This document shows positions 8,373-18,582 of a stretch of DNA of 64,000 bases, piece by piece. Under the pieces are notes generated by a model. That model did not search any database and was not told where the DNA came from. It saw nothing but the letters and a program-made list of their open reading frames with translations. This DNA comes from Acidovorax soli (GTDB taxonomy: Bacteria; Pseudomonadota; Gammaproteobacteria; Burkholderiales; Burkholderiaceae_C). Position 1 is the first letter of the stretch, and the number at the start of each line of letters is the position of its first letter. The stretch lies in contig NZ_JACHLK010000021.1 of assembly GCF_014207955.1 (NCBI RefSeq), positions 1 through 64,000 of the forward strand. The letters run 5' to 3'. Position numbers and translations under genes: made by a program.

Positions 8373-9803
8373 ATGACCACCTACACCTGCCTCTGGCTCG
8401 AAACCGCGCCCCAGCGCAAGAACACCGCCCCACTGCTCGTCCAGCTCACGCTCGAGCCCCACGGCTACGACGGCCAGGCCTACTGGAAGCGGCAGGAGGC
8501 ACGCACCAGCGCCCACCAGTTCAAGATGGTGGAGGACCTGGCCTTTGCGCAAGATGGCGGGCCGCAGGCGCTGCTGCAGCGCTTTGCCGAACTGCGCCGC
8601 ACGCTGGCCGATGCGGGCCTGCAGGAAGTGGTGGCGCCCGACCGGGTGTACTCGCCTGCCAGCCTGCGCGGCCAGCGGCCCAAGACGGCGGATGAATGCC
8701 GGATGGACCTGGCCGCGCTGCACACCGAGTGCGGCGACTTCGATGCCGCCCTGGCCCTGCTGCAGCAATGCCAGGGCAGCCGCGACGCCTGGTACTGGCA
8801 CACCGCCGCGCGGCGCGCCCATGCCAACCGGGCGCGCGCCAACCCCGGCACGGCGCAGGCCGACGCCGACTGGGCCGCCGCGCTGGCGCATGCCGGCTTC
8901 ATCATCGACAGCGCCGCCGCGCAGGGCGGCGACGTGTACCGCATGCACACCGGCGAGAAGGGCAGCAAGGGCTACCACTTTGGCGATGGCTATGCCAGTG
9001 CGCCGCCGCAGCTTGCCACCGCCGCGCAGACACGGGCCGAATACCTGCTGCACATGGCCGGCCAGCCCGGTGAGGCGCTAGCGGCCATTGCCATCTCCGA
9101 CAGCACCAGCCACGGCACAAGGCAGATCGAGGAATACCGCGTCACCGCCCTGTTGCAGCTGGGCCGCAATGCCCAGGCCTACCAGGCGCACCGCACCTGG
9201 CAGCTGGACCTGCCCGAGGTGCTGGCCGACCCCGGCTACCAGGCCTTTGTGGCGCGCGAGGAAGGCGAGGCCAACGCGGCCGAGCGCGAGCGCCTGGCCG
9301 CCCTGCGCTTCGAGCTGGCCAGCGGCCAGCCCGCCACCGAGGCCGACCTGGCGCTGCTGCGCGAACGCTTTCCCCAGGCGCTGGAAGTCTCCGCCGCCTA
9401 CCGGCAATGGCTCACCGCGCCCGGCCAGCCGCACCAGCTCAGCGTGGTGGACGGTGAGTACCGCCAGGACTACACCCGGTTCAGCGTGCGCGAGGCGCTG
9501 GACAAGCACGCCGAGCTGCTGGACTGGCTGGGCCTGCACGAGCACAGTTCGCCCGGGCTGGCCGCCGAGATCCGCCAGGCCATTGCCGACGACGGCATCA
9601 CCCCCGCGCGCATGCTGCCCATCGTGGGCGATGCGGACGTGCCCGACTGCTTTTTGCTGCGCACCGACGGGCCCGATGCCGGCGCCGTGTACTTCTGGTC
9701 GCACGACCAGTGCGCGCTGTTCGAGCACATCGTCGACAACGCCGACCAGCTGTTCTCCTGGCTGCGCGCGCGCGCCGAGGCGGGCAACACCTTCTCCCTC
9801 TGA
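8373..9803 (+). CDS. Large protein with SUKH (SMI1/KNR4)-like C-terminus
   Basis: 476 residues, no signal peptide or membrane segment. The middle (~100-320) is alpha-helical with repeat-like stretches (MDLAALHTECGDFDAALALL, EEYRVTALLQLGRNAQAY) suggestive of TPR units. The C-terminal ~110 residues resemble the SUKH fold (ARMLPIVGDADVPDCFLLR, then AVYFWSHDQ), best known from immunity proteins against bacterial toxins. No toxin gene is visible nearby, so an immunity role is only a possibility. It follows the ABC fusion after 110 bp and precedes the chemotaxis receptor. Confidence 0.6.
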   Translation: MTTYTCLWLETAPQRKNTAPLLVQLTLEPHGYDGQAYWKRQEARTSAHQFKMVEDLAFAQDGGPQALLQRFAELRRTLADAGLQEVVAPDRVYSPASLRGQRPKTADECRMDLAALHTECGDFDAALALLQQCQGSRDAWYWHTAARRAHANRARANPGTAQADADWAAALAHAGFIIDSAAAQGGDVYRMHTGEKGSKGYHFGDGYASAPPQLATAAQTRAEYLLHMAGQPGEALAAIAISDSTSHGTRQIEEYRVTALLQLGRNAQAYQAHRTWQLDLPEVLADPGYQAFVAREEGEANAAERERLAALRFELASGQPATEADLALLRERFPQALEVSAAYRQWLTAPGQPHQLSVVDGEYRQDYTRFSVREALDKHAELLDWLGLHEHSSPGLAAEIRQAIADDGITPARMLPIVGDADVPDCFLLRTDGPDAGAVYFWSHDQCALFEHIVDNADQLFSWLRARAEAGNTFSL

Positions 9804-9956
9804 TCCCCAGGCCCGCCGCCGCTTCTGCGTGGCGTGCGTGTCAAAAATCCCTTCGGGCAAACCGCCTTTCGCGGTAGGGTGCGCCAGGCGGCCGCCCTGT
9901 CGACGGATGCGGCATGCCGCTGTGCAGTCGTGCAACCTGCCCGAGGGAGAACCACC

Positions 9957-11711
9957 ATGGACAAGATGACCATCGCCACCCGGCTCACGGTGGCCTTTGC
10001 AGCGATGGTGCTGCTGCTCATCGCACTGGGTGCCACCACCCTGGTGCGCTCGGCAGACCAGCGCTCCGAGCTCAACGACGTGCTCGATACGCGCGTGCCC
10101 ATCACCAAGGCCCTGGGGGTGCTGGCCAACAGCGTGAACACCCAGGCCATCCAGTACCGCAACCTGGTGATCTTCAGCTCGGAGCCCATCACCAAGGCGG
10201 CGCTCGAGCAGATCAGCGCCGCGCGCTCTACCACGGCCGAGCAGTACAAGCTGCTGGACACGCTGATCTCCTCGCCCAAGGGCGAAGAGTTGCTGGCCAG
10301 CATGCTCAAGGCCCGTGCCGACTTCTACAGCCGCGGCGACGAGTTCCTGGCCCTGGTGCAAAAGGGCCAGAAGGACGAGGCCACCCGGCTGCTCGAAGAA
10401 AAGCTGCGCCCCATCCAGCTCGACTACCAGAAGACCCTGCGCGACCAGGTGGACTTCCAGGCGCAGCTCACCGACCAGTCCGGCAAGGAGGCCGAGGCCG
10501 CCGCCGCCGCCCTGCAGCGCGACGTCATGATCGCCGGGGCCCTGGCCATTGCGCTGGCCATCTTCCTGGCCATCACCATCATCCGCTCCATCACCCGCCC
10601 CCTGGCCCAGGCCGTGCAGGCCGCGGACCGCGTGGCCAGTGGCGACCTGAGCGGGCAGATCAGCGTGCAATCGCGCGACGAAACAGGAAAGCTGCTCTCG
10701 GCGCTGGAGTACATGCGCCAGAACCTGGCCCGCGTGGTCACCGGCGTGCGCGGCAACGCCGAAAGCGTGGCCTCGGCCAGCGCCCAGATTGCCTCGGGCA
10801 ACAACGACCTGAGCGCCCGCACCGAACAGCAGGCCTCGGCGCTGGAAGAAACCGCAGCCTCCATGGAAGAGCTGGGCTCCACCGTGCGCCAGAACGCCGA
10901 CAACGCGCGCCAGGCCAACCAGTTGGCGCTGAGCGCCTCCACCGTGGCCGTGCAAGGCGGTGACGTCGTGGCCGAAGTGGTCGAGACCATGAAAGGCATC
11001 AACGCCAGCAGCAGCAAGATCGCCGACATCATCAGCGTCATCGACGGCATCGCCTTCCAGACCAACATCCTGGCGCTCAATGCGGCGGTGGAAGCCGCGC
11101 GCGCAGGCGAACAAGGCCGCGGCTTTGCCGTGGTGGCCGGCGAAGTGCGCAGCCTGGCCCAGCGCAGCGCAGAGGCCGCCAAGGAAATCAAGAGCCTGAT
11201 CACGGCCAGCGTCGAGCGCGTGGAGCAAGGCACCCTGCTGGTGGACAAGGCCGGGGCCACCATGACCGAAGTGGTGGCCTCCATCCGGCGCGTGACCGAC
11301 ATCATGGGCGAGATCAGCGCGGCCAGCAGCGAACAAAGCGCAGGCGTGGGCCAGGTGGGAGAAGCGGTCACGCAGATGGACCAGGCCACGCAGCAGAACG
11401 CAGCCCTGGTGGAAGAAATGGCGGCGGCAGCGAGCAGCCTGAACAGCCAGGCGGGCGAGCTGGTCAACGCGGTGGCGGTGTTCCGGCTGGCGCACGATGG
11501 CGAAATCAGCCACCGCAGCCCGCCACCGCCGGCCCGACCCACCCGCGCAGCCACGGCCAGCAAGCCACCGGCCCTTGCACGTGCCGCGGCCAGGGTGGCC
11601 CACACCGCCAAGGCACCAGCCCCTGCGCCCCTCACCGCCCGACCCTTGGCGGCGCCCCCCGTGGCCCGCGCCGCCGCCAAGGGTGGCGACGATGAGTGGG
11701 AAAGCTTCTGA
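9957..11711 (+). CDS. Methyl-accepting chemotaxis protein
   Basis: 584 residues. A first membrane helix (LTVAFAAMVLLLIALGATTL) is followed by a periplasmic four-helix-type sensor domain, a second helix near residues 188-208 (GALAIALAIFLAITIIRSI), a HAMP linker (~208-262) and a long cytoplasmic signalling rod. The tip (ISVIDGIAFQTNILALNAAV) is the classic CheA/CheW contact. A Pro/Ala-rich tether ends in EWESF, which fits the W-x-x-F pentapeptide docking site for CheR/CheB. GAGGGAGA upstream selects ATG 9957. The ligand is unknown. Confidence 0.95.
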   Translation: MDKMTIATRLTVAFAAMVLLLIALGATTLVRSADQRSELNDVLDTRVPITKALGVLANSVNTQAIQYRNLVIFSSEPITKAALEQISAARSTTAEQYKLLDTLISSPKGEELLASMLKARADFYSRGDEFLALVQKGQKDEATRLLEEKLRPIQLDYQKTLRDQVDFQAQLTDQSGKEAEAAAAALQRDVMIAGALAIALAIFLAITIIRSITRPLAQAVQAADRVASGDLSGQISVQSRDETGKLLSALEYMRQNLARVVTGVRGNAESVASASAQIASGNNDLSARTEQQASALEETAASMEELGSTVRQNADNARQANQLALSASTVAVQGGDVVAEVVETMKGINASSSKIADIISVIDGIAFQTNILALNAAVEAARAGEQGRGFAVVAGEVRSLAQRSAEAAKEIKSLITASVERVEQGTLLVDKAGATMTEVVASIRRVTDIMGEISAASSEQSAGVGQVGEAVTQMDQATQQNAALVEEMAAAASSLNSQAGELVNAVAVFRLAHDGEISHRSPPPPARPTRAATASKPPALARAAARVAHTAKAPAPAPLTARPLAAPPVARAAAKGGDDEWESF

Positions 11712-11820
11712 CGCAAACGCCGGGCCGAGGCAGTGCGGGCCAGGGCCGGCCCGATTGGGGGATTGCGCCCCGCAGCGGGCACGTGCCTAGAATGGTTTTT
11801 CCCGCATTGCCGCAGCCAGC

Positions 11821-13541
11821 ATGAGCCTTCGCCCCTCCATCACCCGCCCCCTCGTCTCGCGCTGGCTGCTGGCCTGTGCAGCATGGCTGCTCGGCAGCAC
11901 CATGGTGCCGGCGCTGGCCACCACCATCAGCGCAGGGTACGAGCATGCGTGCTCAGTCTCCGATGCCGGCCTGCCCACCTGCTGGGGCAGCGTGCCGGTG
12001 GATCCGGCACTGGCCACCACCCGCATGCTGGACATCCAGGCAGGCAACGGCTTCAGCTGTGCACTGTCGGCCGAGGGCACCGTGCATTGCTGGGGCCCGA
12101 GGAACGAGTACCGCCAGCGGGGCCTGAACTACGACGGCAGGAACGCCATCTGGCCCATGGCCTTGCGCCAGGGCACCGAACAGAGCAGGCTCTACGCCAC
12201 GCAGATCGCGGCAGGCATGCGGCATGCCTGCGCACTCATGCAGGCTGGCGACGTGGCGTGCTGGGGCGATGCGGGCCAGGGCCAGATGGGGCTGCAGGCG
12301 CCCGCCGTCATGACCACCGAGTCCGCCCTGCGCGTCCCCGGCCTGTCCGATGCGGTGCGCATCGCCGCAGGCAATAGCAGCACCTGCGCGGTGCTGCGGA
12401 CCGGCACGGTGTGGTGCGTTGGCGCGGGCAGCCTGCTGGCAGGCGCGCAGGACGATCCGCGCACGCCCCGGCAGTTGCCCGGCGTCCAGGATGCCGTGGA
12501 CGTCGCCCTCTTCGACGGCCACGCCTGCGTGCTGCGCAGCGCCGGCAAGGTCGCCTGCTGGGGCCGCAACCTGTTTGGCGAGCTGGGCGTGCCGGCCCAT
12601 GCAGGCACGGTGACCACCCCGGTGGACGTGCCCGGCCTGGGCCCTGGGGCCAAAGCGGTCGCGGTGGGCTACGGCTTCAGCTGCGCCCTGCTGCTGGACG
12701 GCCGCGTCCAGTGTTGGGGCGACCACTCCAAGGGCCAGTTGGGCACCGGCTACGTGCCCAACCAGACGGGTGCGGTCTATGTGCAGGTGGTCGGCATCAC
12801 CGACGCCGTGGCCATCAGTGCCGGCCTGGAGCACGCCTGTGCCGTGCTGGACGGCGGCTATGCGCAATGCTGGGGCAAGGGCCCTGCCCTGGGCCACAAC
12901 CTGTGCTACAGCTATGGCGCATAGGGCGTGTCATCACTCATTTCACCCCCGCGAAAGCCTGCAGCGCGGTGCAGTGCAAGGCGCCCTGAGTGCCGCGTAG
13001 CACCGCTACGCAAGCGAAGGGCAACGCCGCAATGTGCCGCGCTGCAGGCTTTCCCTTCGGGCTGGCCCCGGCATGCGGCGTCTGCTTTGTCGCTCGGCTT
13101 GCCCATAGTCCACTATGGGCTGCGCCGCGCTTCGCGCATCCATCCGCATGCCGGGGCCAGCGCGGGGGTGAAATGAATGATGACACGCCCTACGACCCGA
13201 ACACGGGCTACCTGCCCTACAAGAACCCCGACTTCAACCTGGCCATCTGTGCACCGCCCCAATCCTTCACCCCCTTCGCCGTGAGCGCGCTGCGGCCCCA
13301 CAACGACGCGGCGCTGGTCATGGACTGGGCGGAACGCGCCCTGCCACAGATCTTTCCCGCCGGGCAGCGGGTCATGGCCGACCACCCCGTGAATTTCCGC
13401 TACCGTGTCTACCCCGGTGGGCATGCCCTGGGCGTCAACGACCACGGCACCCCGCACCTGATGTACATGGGCCCCGACACCAACGGACAGCTGCGGGACC
13501 TGGGCCGGCTGGCCCCCTGGGCGCGCGAGGCGCGCAAATAG
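11821..13541 (+). pseudogene. Secreted RCC1-repeat protein gene split by type B element
   Basis: The first piece (11821-12921) encodes a signal peptide and RCC1 beta-propeller repeats with Cys in most blades (ACALMQAGDVACWGDAGQGQ, SCALLLDGRVQCWGDHSKGQ). The element begins immediately after and makes a TAG at 12922-12924. The second piece (13191-13541) encodes an end domain (ALVMDWAERALPQIFPAGQ, YRVYPGGHALGVNDHG) of a type often found at the end of secreted beta-proteobacterial proteins. Taking out the element plus one TA copy gives one frame of 483 residues. The truncated 367-residue product could still be secreted. Two intact RCC1 relatives lie at 24916 and 49906. Confidence 0.85.
12924..13190. 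mobile_element. Type B MITE-like element
   Basis: 267 bp with terminal inverted repeats of 30 bp (29 pair), GGGCGTGTCATCAC at the left. It is flanked by TA on both sides (12922-12923 and 13191-13192), the target duplication typical of IS630/Tc1-like elements. Inside: arm GAAAGCCTGCAGCGCGG (12953-12969), hairpin GCGTAGC/GCTACGC (12995-13011), the arm partner (13037-13053), CCCTTCGGG, arm GCTGGCCCCGGCATGCGG (13061-13078), hairpin GCCCATAGT/ACTATGGGC (13101-13120), and that arm's partner (13144-13161). The plan is the same as type A with different sequence. No coding capacity. Confidence 0.9.
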
Positions 13542-13613
13542 GGCCCGCCCCGCCAGGCAGGGGCATTGCCGCCGCCCGGGCACACGGCGGCTGTTCGCCC
13601 TATCCTCCACGCC

Positions 13614-14561
13614 ATGTCTTCGCCTTCCTTCAACGCCGGCCACACGCAGGTCTTCCAAACCGGGCGACTCACGCTCGGTTTCATGACCCCCTTTGGCCAC
13701 CATGGCGGTGCCATGGCCGACCTGCATGCCAACACGCGCCTGGCCGCGCTGGCCGATGACCTGGGCTTTGCCGCCCTGTGGGCGCGCGATGTGCCGCTGA
13801 TGGTCCCCCAGGGCAGCGACAACACCGCCAGCGCGCTCGACGATCCTTTTCTGTGGCTGGCTGCGCTGGCCGCCTCCACGCGCCGCATCGCCATCGGCGC
13901 GGCCGCCATCGTGCTGCCGCTGCGCCACCCGCTGCATGTGGCCAAGGCGGCGTTGTCGCTGGACCGCATCAGCGGCGGCCGTTTCATCCTGGGCATGGGC
14001 TCGGGCGACCGGCCCGAGGAGTTCGCCTCGTTCGGCGAAAGCCTGGACGCGCGGGGCGAGGCCTTTCGCAGCCGCTGGCCGCTGGTGCGCGCCGCGCTGT
14101 CGCCCGATGCCGATCAACGGCAGGCGCTGCTCGATGCCACCGGCGGCTATGACTTGATGCCGCCGCCTGCGGCGCGCATCCCCATGGTGGTGGTCGGGTC
14201 GGCCCGGCAATCATTGCAATGGACGGCCGCCCACGCCGACGCCTGGGCCAGCTACCACCGCGAGGAGGGGCGCCAGCAGGGCCGCATCCACCTGTGGCAG
14301 CAGGCGCTGGACCAGAAGGCCGGCGGCGAACGCAAGCCCTTCATCCAGTCCGTGCAGCTCGACCTGCTGGCCGACCCGGCAGCCCCCGCCGAGCCGCTGG
14401 AGCTGGGCCTGCGCACCGGGCGCAATGAACTCATCGCCTACCTGCAGCGCCTGCATGCCATGGGCGTGGGCCACGTGCTGTTCAACCTGGCGCAGCGCCA
14501 GGGCCGCGCGCCGGACGAGGTGCTGCGCGAGATAGGGCAAGAGGTGCTGCCCCGGCTGTGA
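13614..14561 (+). CDS. LLM-class (luciferase-like) flavin-dependent oxidoreductase
   Basis: 315 residues forming the bacterial-luciferase-like TIM barrel. Visible family features: RLTLGFMTPFGHHG near the start, RIAIGAAAIVLPLRHPLHVA, and the signature-like RISGGRFILGMGSGDRPEEF. Such enzymes use reduced FMN or F420 to oxidise varied substrates; the substrate here is unknown. ATG 13614 begins the conserved region after a short variable tail. It stands alone, on the same strand as its neighbours, with 238 non-coding bases after it. Confidence 0.88.
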   Translation: MSSPSFNAGHTQVFQTGRLTLGFMTPFGHHGGAMADLHANTRLAALADDLGFAALWARDVPLMVPQGSDNTASALDDPFLWLAALAASTRRIAIGAAAIVLPLRHPLHVAKAALSLDRISGGRFILGMGSGDRPEEFASFGESLDARGEAFRSRWPLVRAALSPDADQRQALLDATGGYDLMPPPAARIPMVVVGSARQSLQWTAAHADAWASYHREEGRQQGRIHLWQQALDQKAGGERKPFIQSVQLDLLADPAAPAEPLELGLRTGRNELIAYLQRLHAMGVGHVLFNLAQRQGRAPDEVLREIGQEVLPRL

Positions 14562-14799
14562 CGGCCCCATGCGAATGGGCATGGGATCGCAGGGCCAGGC
14601 GGGCTGCCCATGGAGACAAAACCCTGCAGCACCCGCATGCCCCGGCCATCACCCGGGCCATGCGCGGCCGCGTGCCGGGGCTGGCCTGCAATGACAAAGC
14701 GCCGATGGAGGCTTTTCGGGGCTTGTCCGGACACAGCAAGCCCACACAGGCGCTACCATGGCGGTGCGCTTACAAACTTTCACAAAAAGGAATTCACCC

Positions 14800-16473
14800 A
14801 TGGCCATCGTCACAGTGGAAGGCACGAAAAACCTCATCAAGCTCGCCATCGGCATGTTTGGCATTGCGCCGGGCCAGTCCTACCTGAAGCTGATGAAGGA
14901 GGCGATGGAGGCCGGCAGCACGCTCCTTCAGCTGGCCACCACGCTGGCTGCCACCGACAAATTCCAGGCCACCTATCCCGATCGCATGGCGTCCAGCGAT
15001 TTCATCGAGGTCTTCTCCGCCAAGTTCCTCGCCCCGCTGGGCATGGCCTCCGCACAGTACCAGTGGCTGCGCACCTGGGCAGAAAACAGCTACCAAGGTG
15101 GCAAAACGGCCGCGCACATCATCGTGGAGGCCCTGCAAGCGCTCGATGCGGCCACCCACCCAGGGTTCGCTCCGGCCAAGGCCGTGCTCAACAACCAGAC
15201 CGAGGTGGCCTACTACCACGCCGAGCTCCTGGTCAGTACCGAGACCGACTTCACCAAGCTGGCCCAGGTACTGGTGGGCGTGACCGCCGACCCCGCCACA
15301 GTGGAGCCTGCCAAGATCCGGCTCAACCCAGCGCCACCGCCGCCCGAGGACGCGCCTGCGCCGCCGCCGCCACCACCACCACCGGCAACGCCCACCGTCA
15401 CACTCACTGGGACGACCGACACCCACACGCTCACCACGGGGGACGACTGGGTCGATGCCCCCGTAGGCACGCTGCAAACTGGCGATCAGATTGACGGCCT
15501 GGGCGGCAACGACAAGCTCACGGCCACCATGGCCAGCGCCGCCATTGCGCCCACCATCACCAACGTCGAAACCATCGCGCTGACCGTCAACAGCAGCAGC
15601 CAACTGGATGCGAGCAACGTGACGGGCGTGACCAAATACACCCTCACTGGTCCGGGAAACTTCACGTTTTCTGCAGGCAACATCGCCGGGGGCGTGGAGA
15701 TCGATGCCTCGGCCCTCACGGGCAACCTGGCCATCACGGGCTCCGTCCTGGGTGCCGTGACCATCAAGGGCGGTTCGGGCAACGACACCCTCAAGGGCAG
15801 CAACGCGGCCGACACGCTGGTGGGCGGCGGTGGGGACGACACCATCCAGCTGGGCGCGGTGAGCTTTCTGCCCAGCGGCACGGGGGCCGACACCATCACC
15901 ACCGGCACGGGCAACGATGTGGTGCGCTTTGTGGCCAGTGTGTCCGCCGGCACGGGCGCCGCGACCAACTACACCGCGTTCGCGCACATCACCGATTTCG
16001 CGCTGGCCTCCGATCAACTGGCCTTCAGTGCCAATGACACCAGCTTCACGCACTCCGTCGCCAACGGCCTGGCCAAAGGTGCCGCCGCGCAGGCGCTGGA
16101 TCCAGGTGACGCCATGGTGGTGCAGACGGTGGCGAAAGACACCTCGGCCACCGCTGCCACCGATGTGTCGTTCATCAAGCTGACCACCGCCGTCGCGTTC
16201 ACCACCGATGTCAAGGGCACTTTTGCGGCAGCCCTGGGCACGGCCGTCATCGACACCCTGGCGGCCAACGGCAACTACCTGGTATCGGCCTACGACACCA
16301 CCAACTCGCGCATGGTGCTGGCCGTGGTGAATGTGGGCAGCAACACGGGTGGCGATACCAACCTGGCCAGCAGCGACTTCACCAACGCAGGCATTTCGGT
16401 GGTCGGCGTGCTCACCATGAGCGCGACCGACTACGCGAACTTCGGTGCCGGCCAGCTCGCCGCAGCATTCTGA
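14800..16473 (+). CDS. RTX/S-layer-like calcium-binding exoprotein
   Basis: 557 residues with no Sec signal. Residues 1-175 form a helical N-terminal domain (FQATYPDRMASSDFIEVFSA), followed by a Pro-rich linker (APPPPEDAPAPPPPPPPP, ~180-205). The C-terminal part has calcium-binding RTX nonapeptides (GGSGNDTLKGSNAADTLVGG) and Thr/Ala/Asn-rich beta repeats as in S-layer and adhesin proteins. Such proteins normally leave the cell by a type I system recognising the C-terminus; no such transporter is in the window. AAAAAGGA before ATG 14800 sets the start. A second RTX-like gene follows after a hairpin. Confidence 0.8.
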   Translation: MAIVTVEGTKNLIKLAIGMFGIAPGQSYLKLMKEAMEAGSTLLQLATTLAATDKFQATYPDRMASSDFIEVFSAKFLAPLGMASAQYQWLRTWAENSYQGGKTAAHIIVEALQALDAATHPGFAPAKAVLNNQTEVAYYHAELLVSTETDFTKLAQVLVGVTADPATVEPAKIRLNPAPPPPEDAPAPPPPPPPPATPTVTLTGTTDTHTLTTGDDWVDAPVGTLQTGDQIDGLGGNDKLTATMASAAIAPTITNVETIALTVNSSSQLDASNVTGVTKYTLTGPGNFTFSAGNIAGGVEIDASALTGNLAITGSVLGAVTIKGGSGNDTLKGSNAADTLVGGGGDDTIQLGAVSFLPSGTGADTITTGTGNDVVRFVASVSAGTGAATNYTAFAHITDFALASDQLAFSANDTSFTHSVANGLAKGAAAQALDPGDAMVVQTVAKDTSATAATDVSFIKLTTAVAFTTDVKGTFAAALGTAVIDTLAANGNYLVSAYDTTNSRMVLAVVNVGSNTGGDTNLASSDFTNAGISVVGVLTMSATDYANFGAGQLAAAF

Positions 16474-16522
16474 CGGCCCGGGCACCGGCTGGCCGGCCCT
16501 GCCACAGAGAGGTGAAGGCCGC

Positions 16523-16562
16523 AGAATGAGGCGGCGCGGCCCCTGGGCCGCGCCAACATTCT
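16523..16562. terminator. GC-rich hairpin after the RTX gene
   Basis: GGCGCGGCCC at 16533-16542 pairs with GGGCCGCGCC at 16545-16554, and the outer arms AGAATG (16523-16528) and CATTCT (16557-16562) also pair. It is followed by TTG and CTT but no long T run, so it may act as a weak terminator or a transcript-stabilising stem. Confidence 0.5.
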
Positions 16563-16724
16563 GTTGCCTTCAAAAGCTCGACCGCTCCCCCGGTTTGCGG
16601 CATTCTCCATTGCGCCGCCATGTTCGTGCGGGTATCCATGCATGCACACGCTCATGCATGCGCACCCAGCGCCCGAACCGGCAGGCACTACAAGAATCAA
16701 TGCACTCCTGGGAGATCCTCGTCC

Positions 16725-18554
16725 ATGCCATTGGCGCACACCGCCCTTTACACGCCGCGGGCCACCGGCCCGCTGTCCATTGCCGCGCTCTCCAACGACC
16801 GCATGCTCATCGTCTACGGCGGCCGGCACCCCGATGACAGCGATGGCGACGCCATCATCGGCCGCATTGCAGACCGCAGCACCGGCACGCTGGCCGGGGG
16901 CGATTTCGTCGTCAACACGGCCACGCAGAACCACCAGTACGGCGCCCATGCCGAGACGGCTGCCGATGGCACGGTGCTGGTGACCTGGCAGCCGAACAGC
17001 AGCAACGCCATCCTGGCCCAGCGCTTTGGCGCAGACGGCGCGCGCATTGGCAGTGAGCAGACCCTCATCGGCAACCGCGAAGGCATCTCGGGCATCAACG
17101 CACTGGCCCTGGCCCATGGCAAGGTCTTTGTCTCGTGGGGGCAGTACGCGAGCAGCGCTGCCACCTACGGCGGCCTGTACGACGCAACCGGCGCCGCCAT
17201 GGGGACGCCCACGGCCTATGCCACCAACAGCCTTTTCTTTGCGGTGGACGCCACGCGCTTTGCCGGCCTGCGCACCACGAGCACGACCGACTTCACCGGT
17301 GCAGTCAACTGGCTGCAGTTCTACAGCGCCGACACGGGCGCCCCCATCGGCGCGGAGATCAACCTCGGCGTGCATGCCGGGCGCGCCCTCATCCACGCGC
17401 TGGGCGACGGGCGCCTGCTGCAGCTCACCAGCAGCCGTGGCACGGGCCCCAACACCAACGACAGCATCGACGTGCAGGGCCAGTTCCTCGACGCACAGGG
17501 TGCCCCCCAGGGCAACGCATTCGTGGTCAACACGGCCGGTGCCACGGGCAGCCAGAGCCCGCAGGCCGTGCAGGCGCTGGCAGACGGCCGCTTCGTCGTG
17601 TTCTGGAGCACGGTCGATGTGCAGGGCAACCTGGGCGGCGAGATCCGGGGCCAGATCTTCCACGCCAATGGCAGCAAGTTCGGCGGCGAGATCCTGGTGG
17701 ACGCGCACTCCTACGTGCGCATCGTGGACAAGACCTTCTCCGTCGGCACGGCCACACAGGCCTTTGCCGACGGCAGCTTCGCCATCGGCTGGACGGCGGG
17801 CGACGGCGCCTACATCTCCGCCTTCGACGAGCTGGGCACCATCGCCACCACCACCGCCCATGTGCAGACCACGCTCACCGGCACCGCCGGCGCCGACACC
17901 CTGGCCGCGGCCGCAGGCGTGCGCACGCGCTTTGTCTCGCAGGGCGGTGCCGACCAGATCAGCGGCAGCAGCAACATCGACACCGTGGTGCTCGACACCC
18001 CCTACGCCAGCCTGCAGGCCCTGGGCCTGCTGCACCGCAGTGACGGGGCCATCGTCTTCACCCCCGTCGGCGGCAGCGCCGGCACGCCGGCCACCCTGCG
18101 CGGCGTGGAGCGCATCGAGCTCAAGGACACACTGCTCGCCTACGACACGGCCCTGCCCCACCTGGGCGTGACCGAAGGCGGCCATGTGGGCCAGGCCTTC
18201 ACGCTGTTCAGCGCCCTCACCGACCGCAGCCCCGACCGGCATGAGCTATCGGTCTGGGTGCGCAAGGCCGACGAACTGGGCAGCTACAACGCCCTGGCGC
18301 AGAACATGGTCGACACCCTGCTGCCCGGCACGGACAACGCCGCCCTGGTGCGCCTGGTGGGCTCCAACCTGCTCAACACGCCCGTGGACGAGGCCTTCGT
18401 GGCCCAGTTCTCGGCCATGGTGGGCACCGACAAGCCCTTTGCCACCGCCGCCACGCTCATCGCCGCAGCCGCCGCCCTGCCCCTGGCCACCGACCCGCTG
18501 GTGACCCTGGTGGGCGGCATGCAGCAGCTGTCGCTCGAGGTGTTCGCGCTGTGA
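16725..18554 (+). CDS. Second RTX-type exoprotein
   Basis: 609 residues, no Sec signal peptide. Residues ~1-370 are beta-rich repeats (DGRFVVFWSTVDVQGNLGGE, VLVTWQPNSSNAILAQRFGA) of a kind seen in large exoproteins. An RTX-like stretch follows (LTGTAGADTLAAAAG, VSQGGADQISGSSNIDTVVL). The C-terminal ~120 residues are helical (YNALAQNMVDTLLPGTDNAA), similar in style to DUF4214-type ends of type I-secreted proteins. GGGAG at 16710-16714 precedes ATG 16725. With the preceding gene it forms a pair of calcium-binding-type surface proteins; export machinery must be elsewhere. Confidence 0.75.
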   Translation: MPLAHTALYTPRATGPLSIAALSNDRMLIVYGGRHPDDSDGDAIIGRIADRSTGTLAGGDFVVNTATQNHQYGAHAETAADGTVLVTWQPNSSNAILAQRFGADGARIGSEQTLIGNREGISGINALALAHGKVFVSWGQYASSAATYGGLYDATGAAMGTPTAYATNSLFFAVDATRFAGLRTTSTTDFTGAVNWLQFYSADTGAPIGAEINLGVHAGRALIHALGDGRLLQLTSSRGTGPNTNDSIDVQGQFLDAQGAPQGNAFVVNTAGATGSQSPQAVQALADGRFVVFWSTVDVQGNLGGEIRGQIFHANGSKFGGEILVDAHSYVRIVDKTFSVGTATQAFADGSFAIGWTAGDGAYISAFDELGTIATTTAHVQTTLTGTAGADTLAAAAGVRTRFVSQGGADQISGSSNIDTVVLDTPYASLQALGLLHRSDGAIVFTPVGGSAGTPATLRGVERIELKDTLLAYDTALPHLGVTEGGHVGQAFTLFSALTDRSPDRHELSVWVRKADELGSYNALAQNMVDTLLPGTDNAALVRLVGSNLLNTPVDEAFVAQFSAMVGTDKPFATAATLIAAAAALPLATDPLVTLVGGMQQLSLEVFAL

Positions 18555-18582
18555 ACGCCCCACAAGCAAGAAGCAACACACC

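Noticed and set aside
9834..9956. Possible extra coding sequence ahead of the chemotaxis gene
   Set aside because: The open frame continues upstream, but the membrane helix and ribosome site both place the start at 9957.
9078..11603. 841-codon minus-strand open frame
   Set aside because: Antisense to the SUKH-like and chemotaxis genes, composition typical of a shadow.
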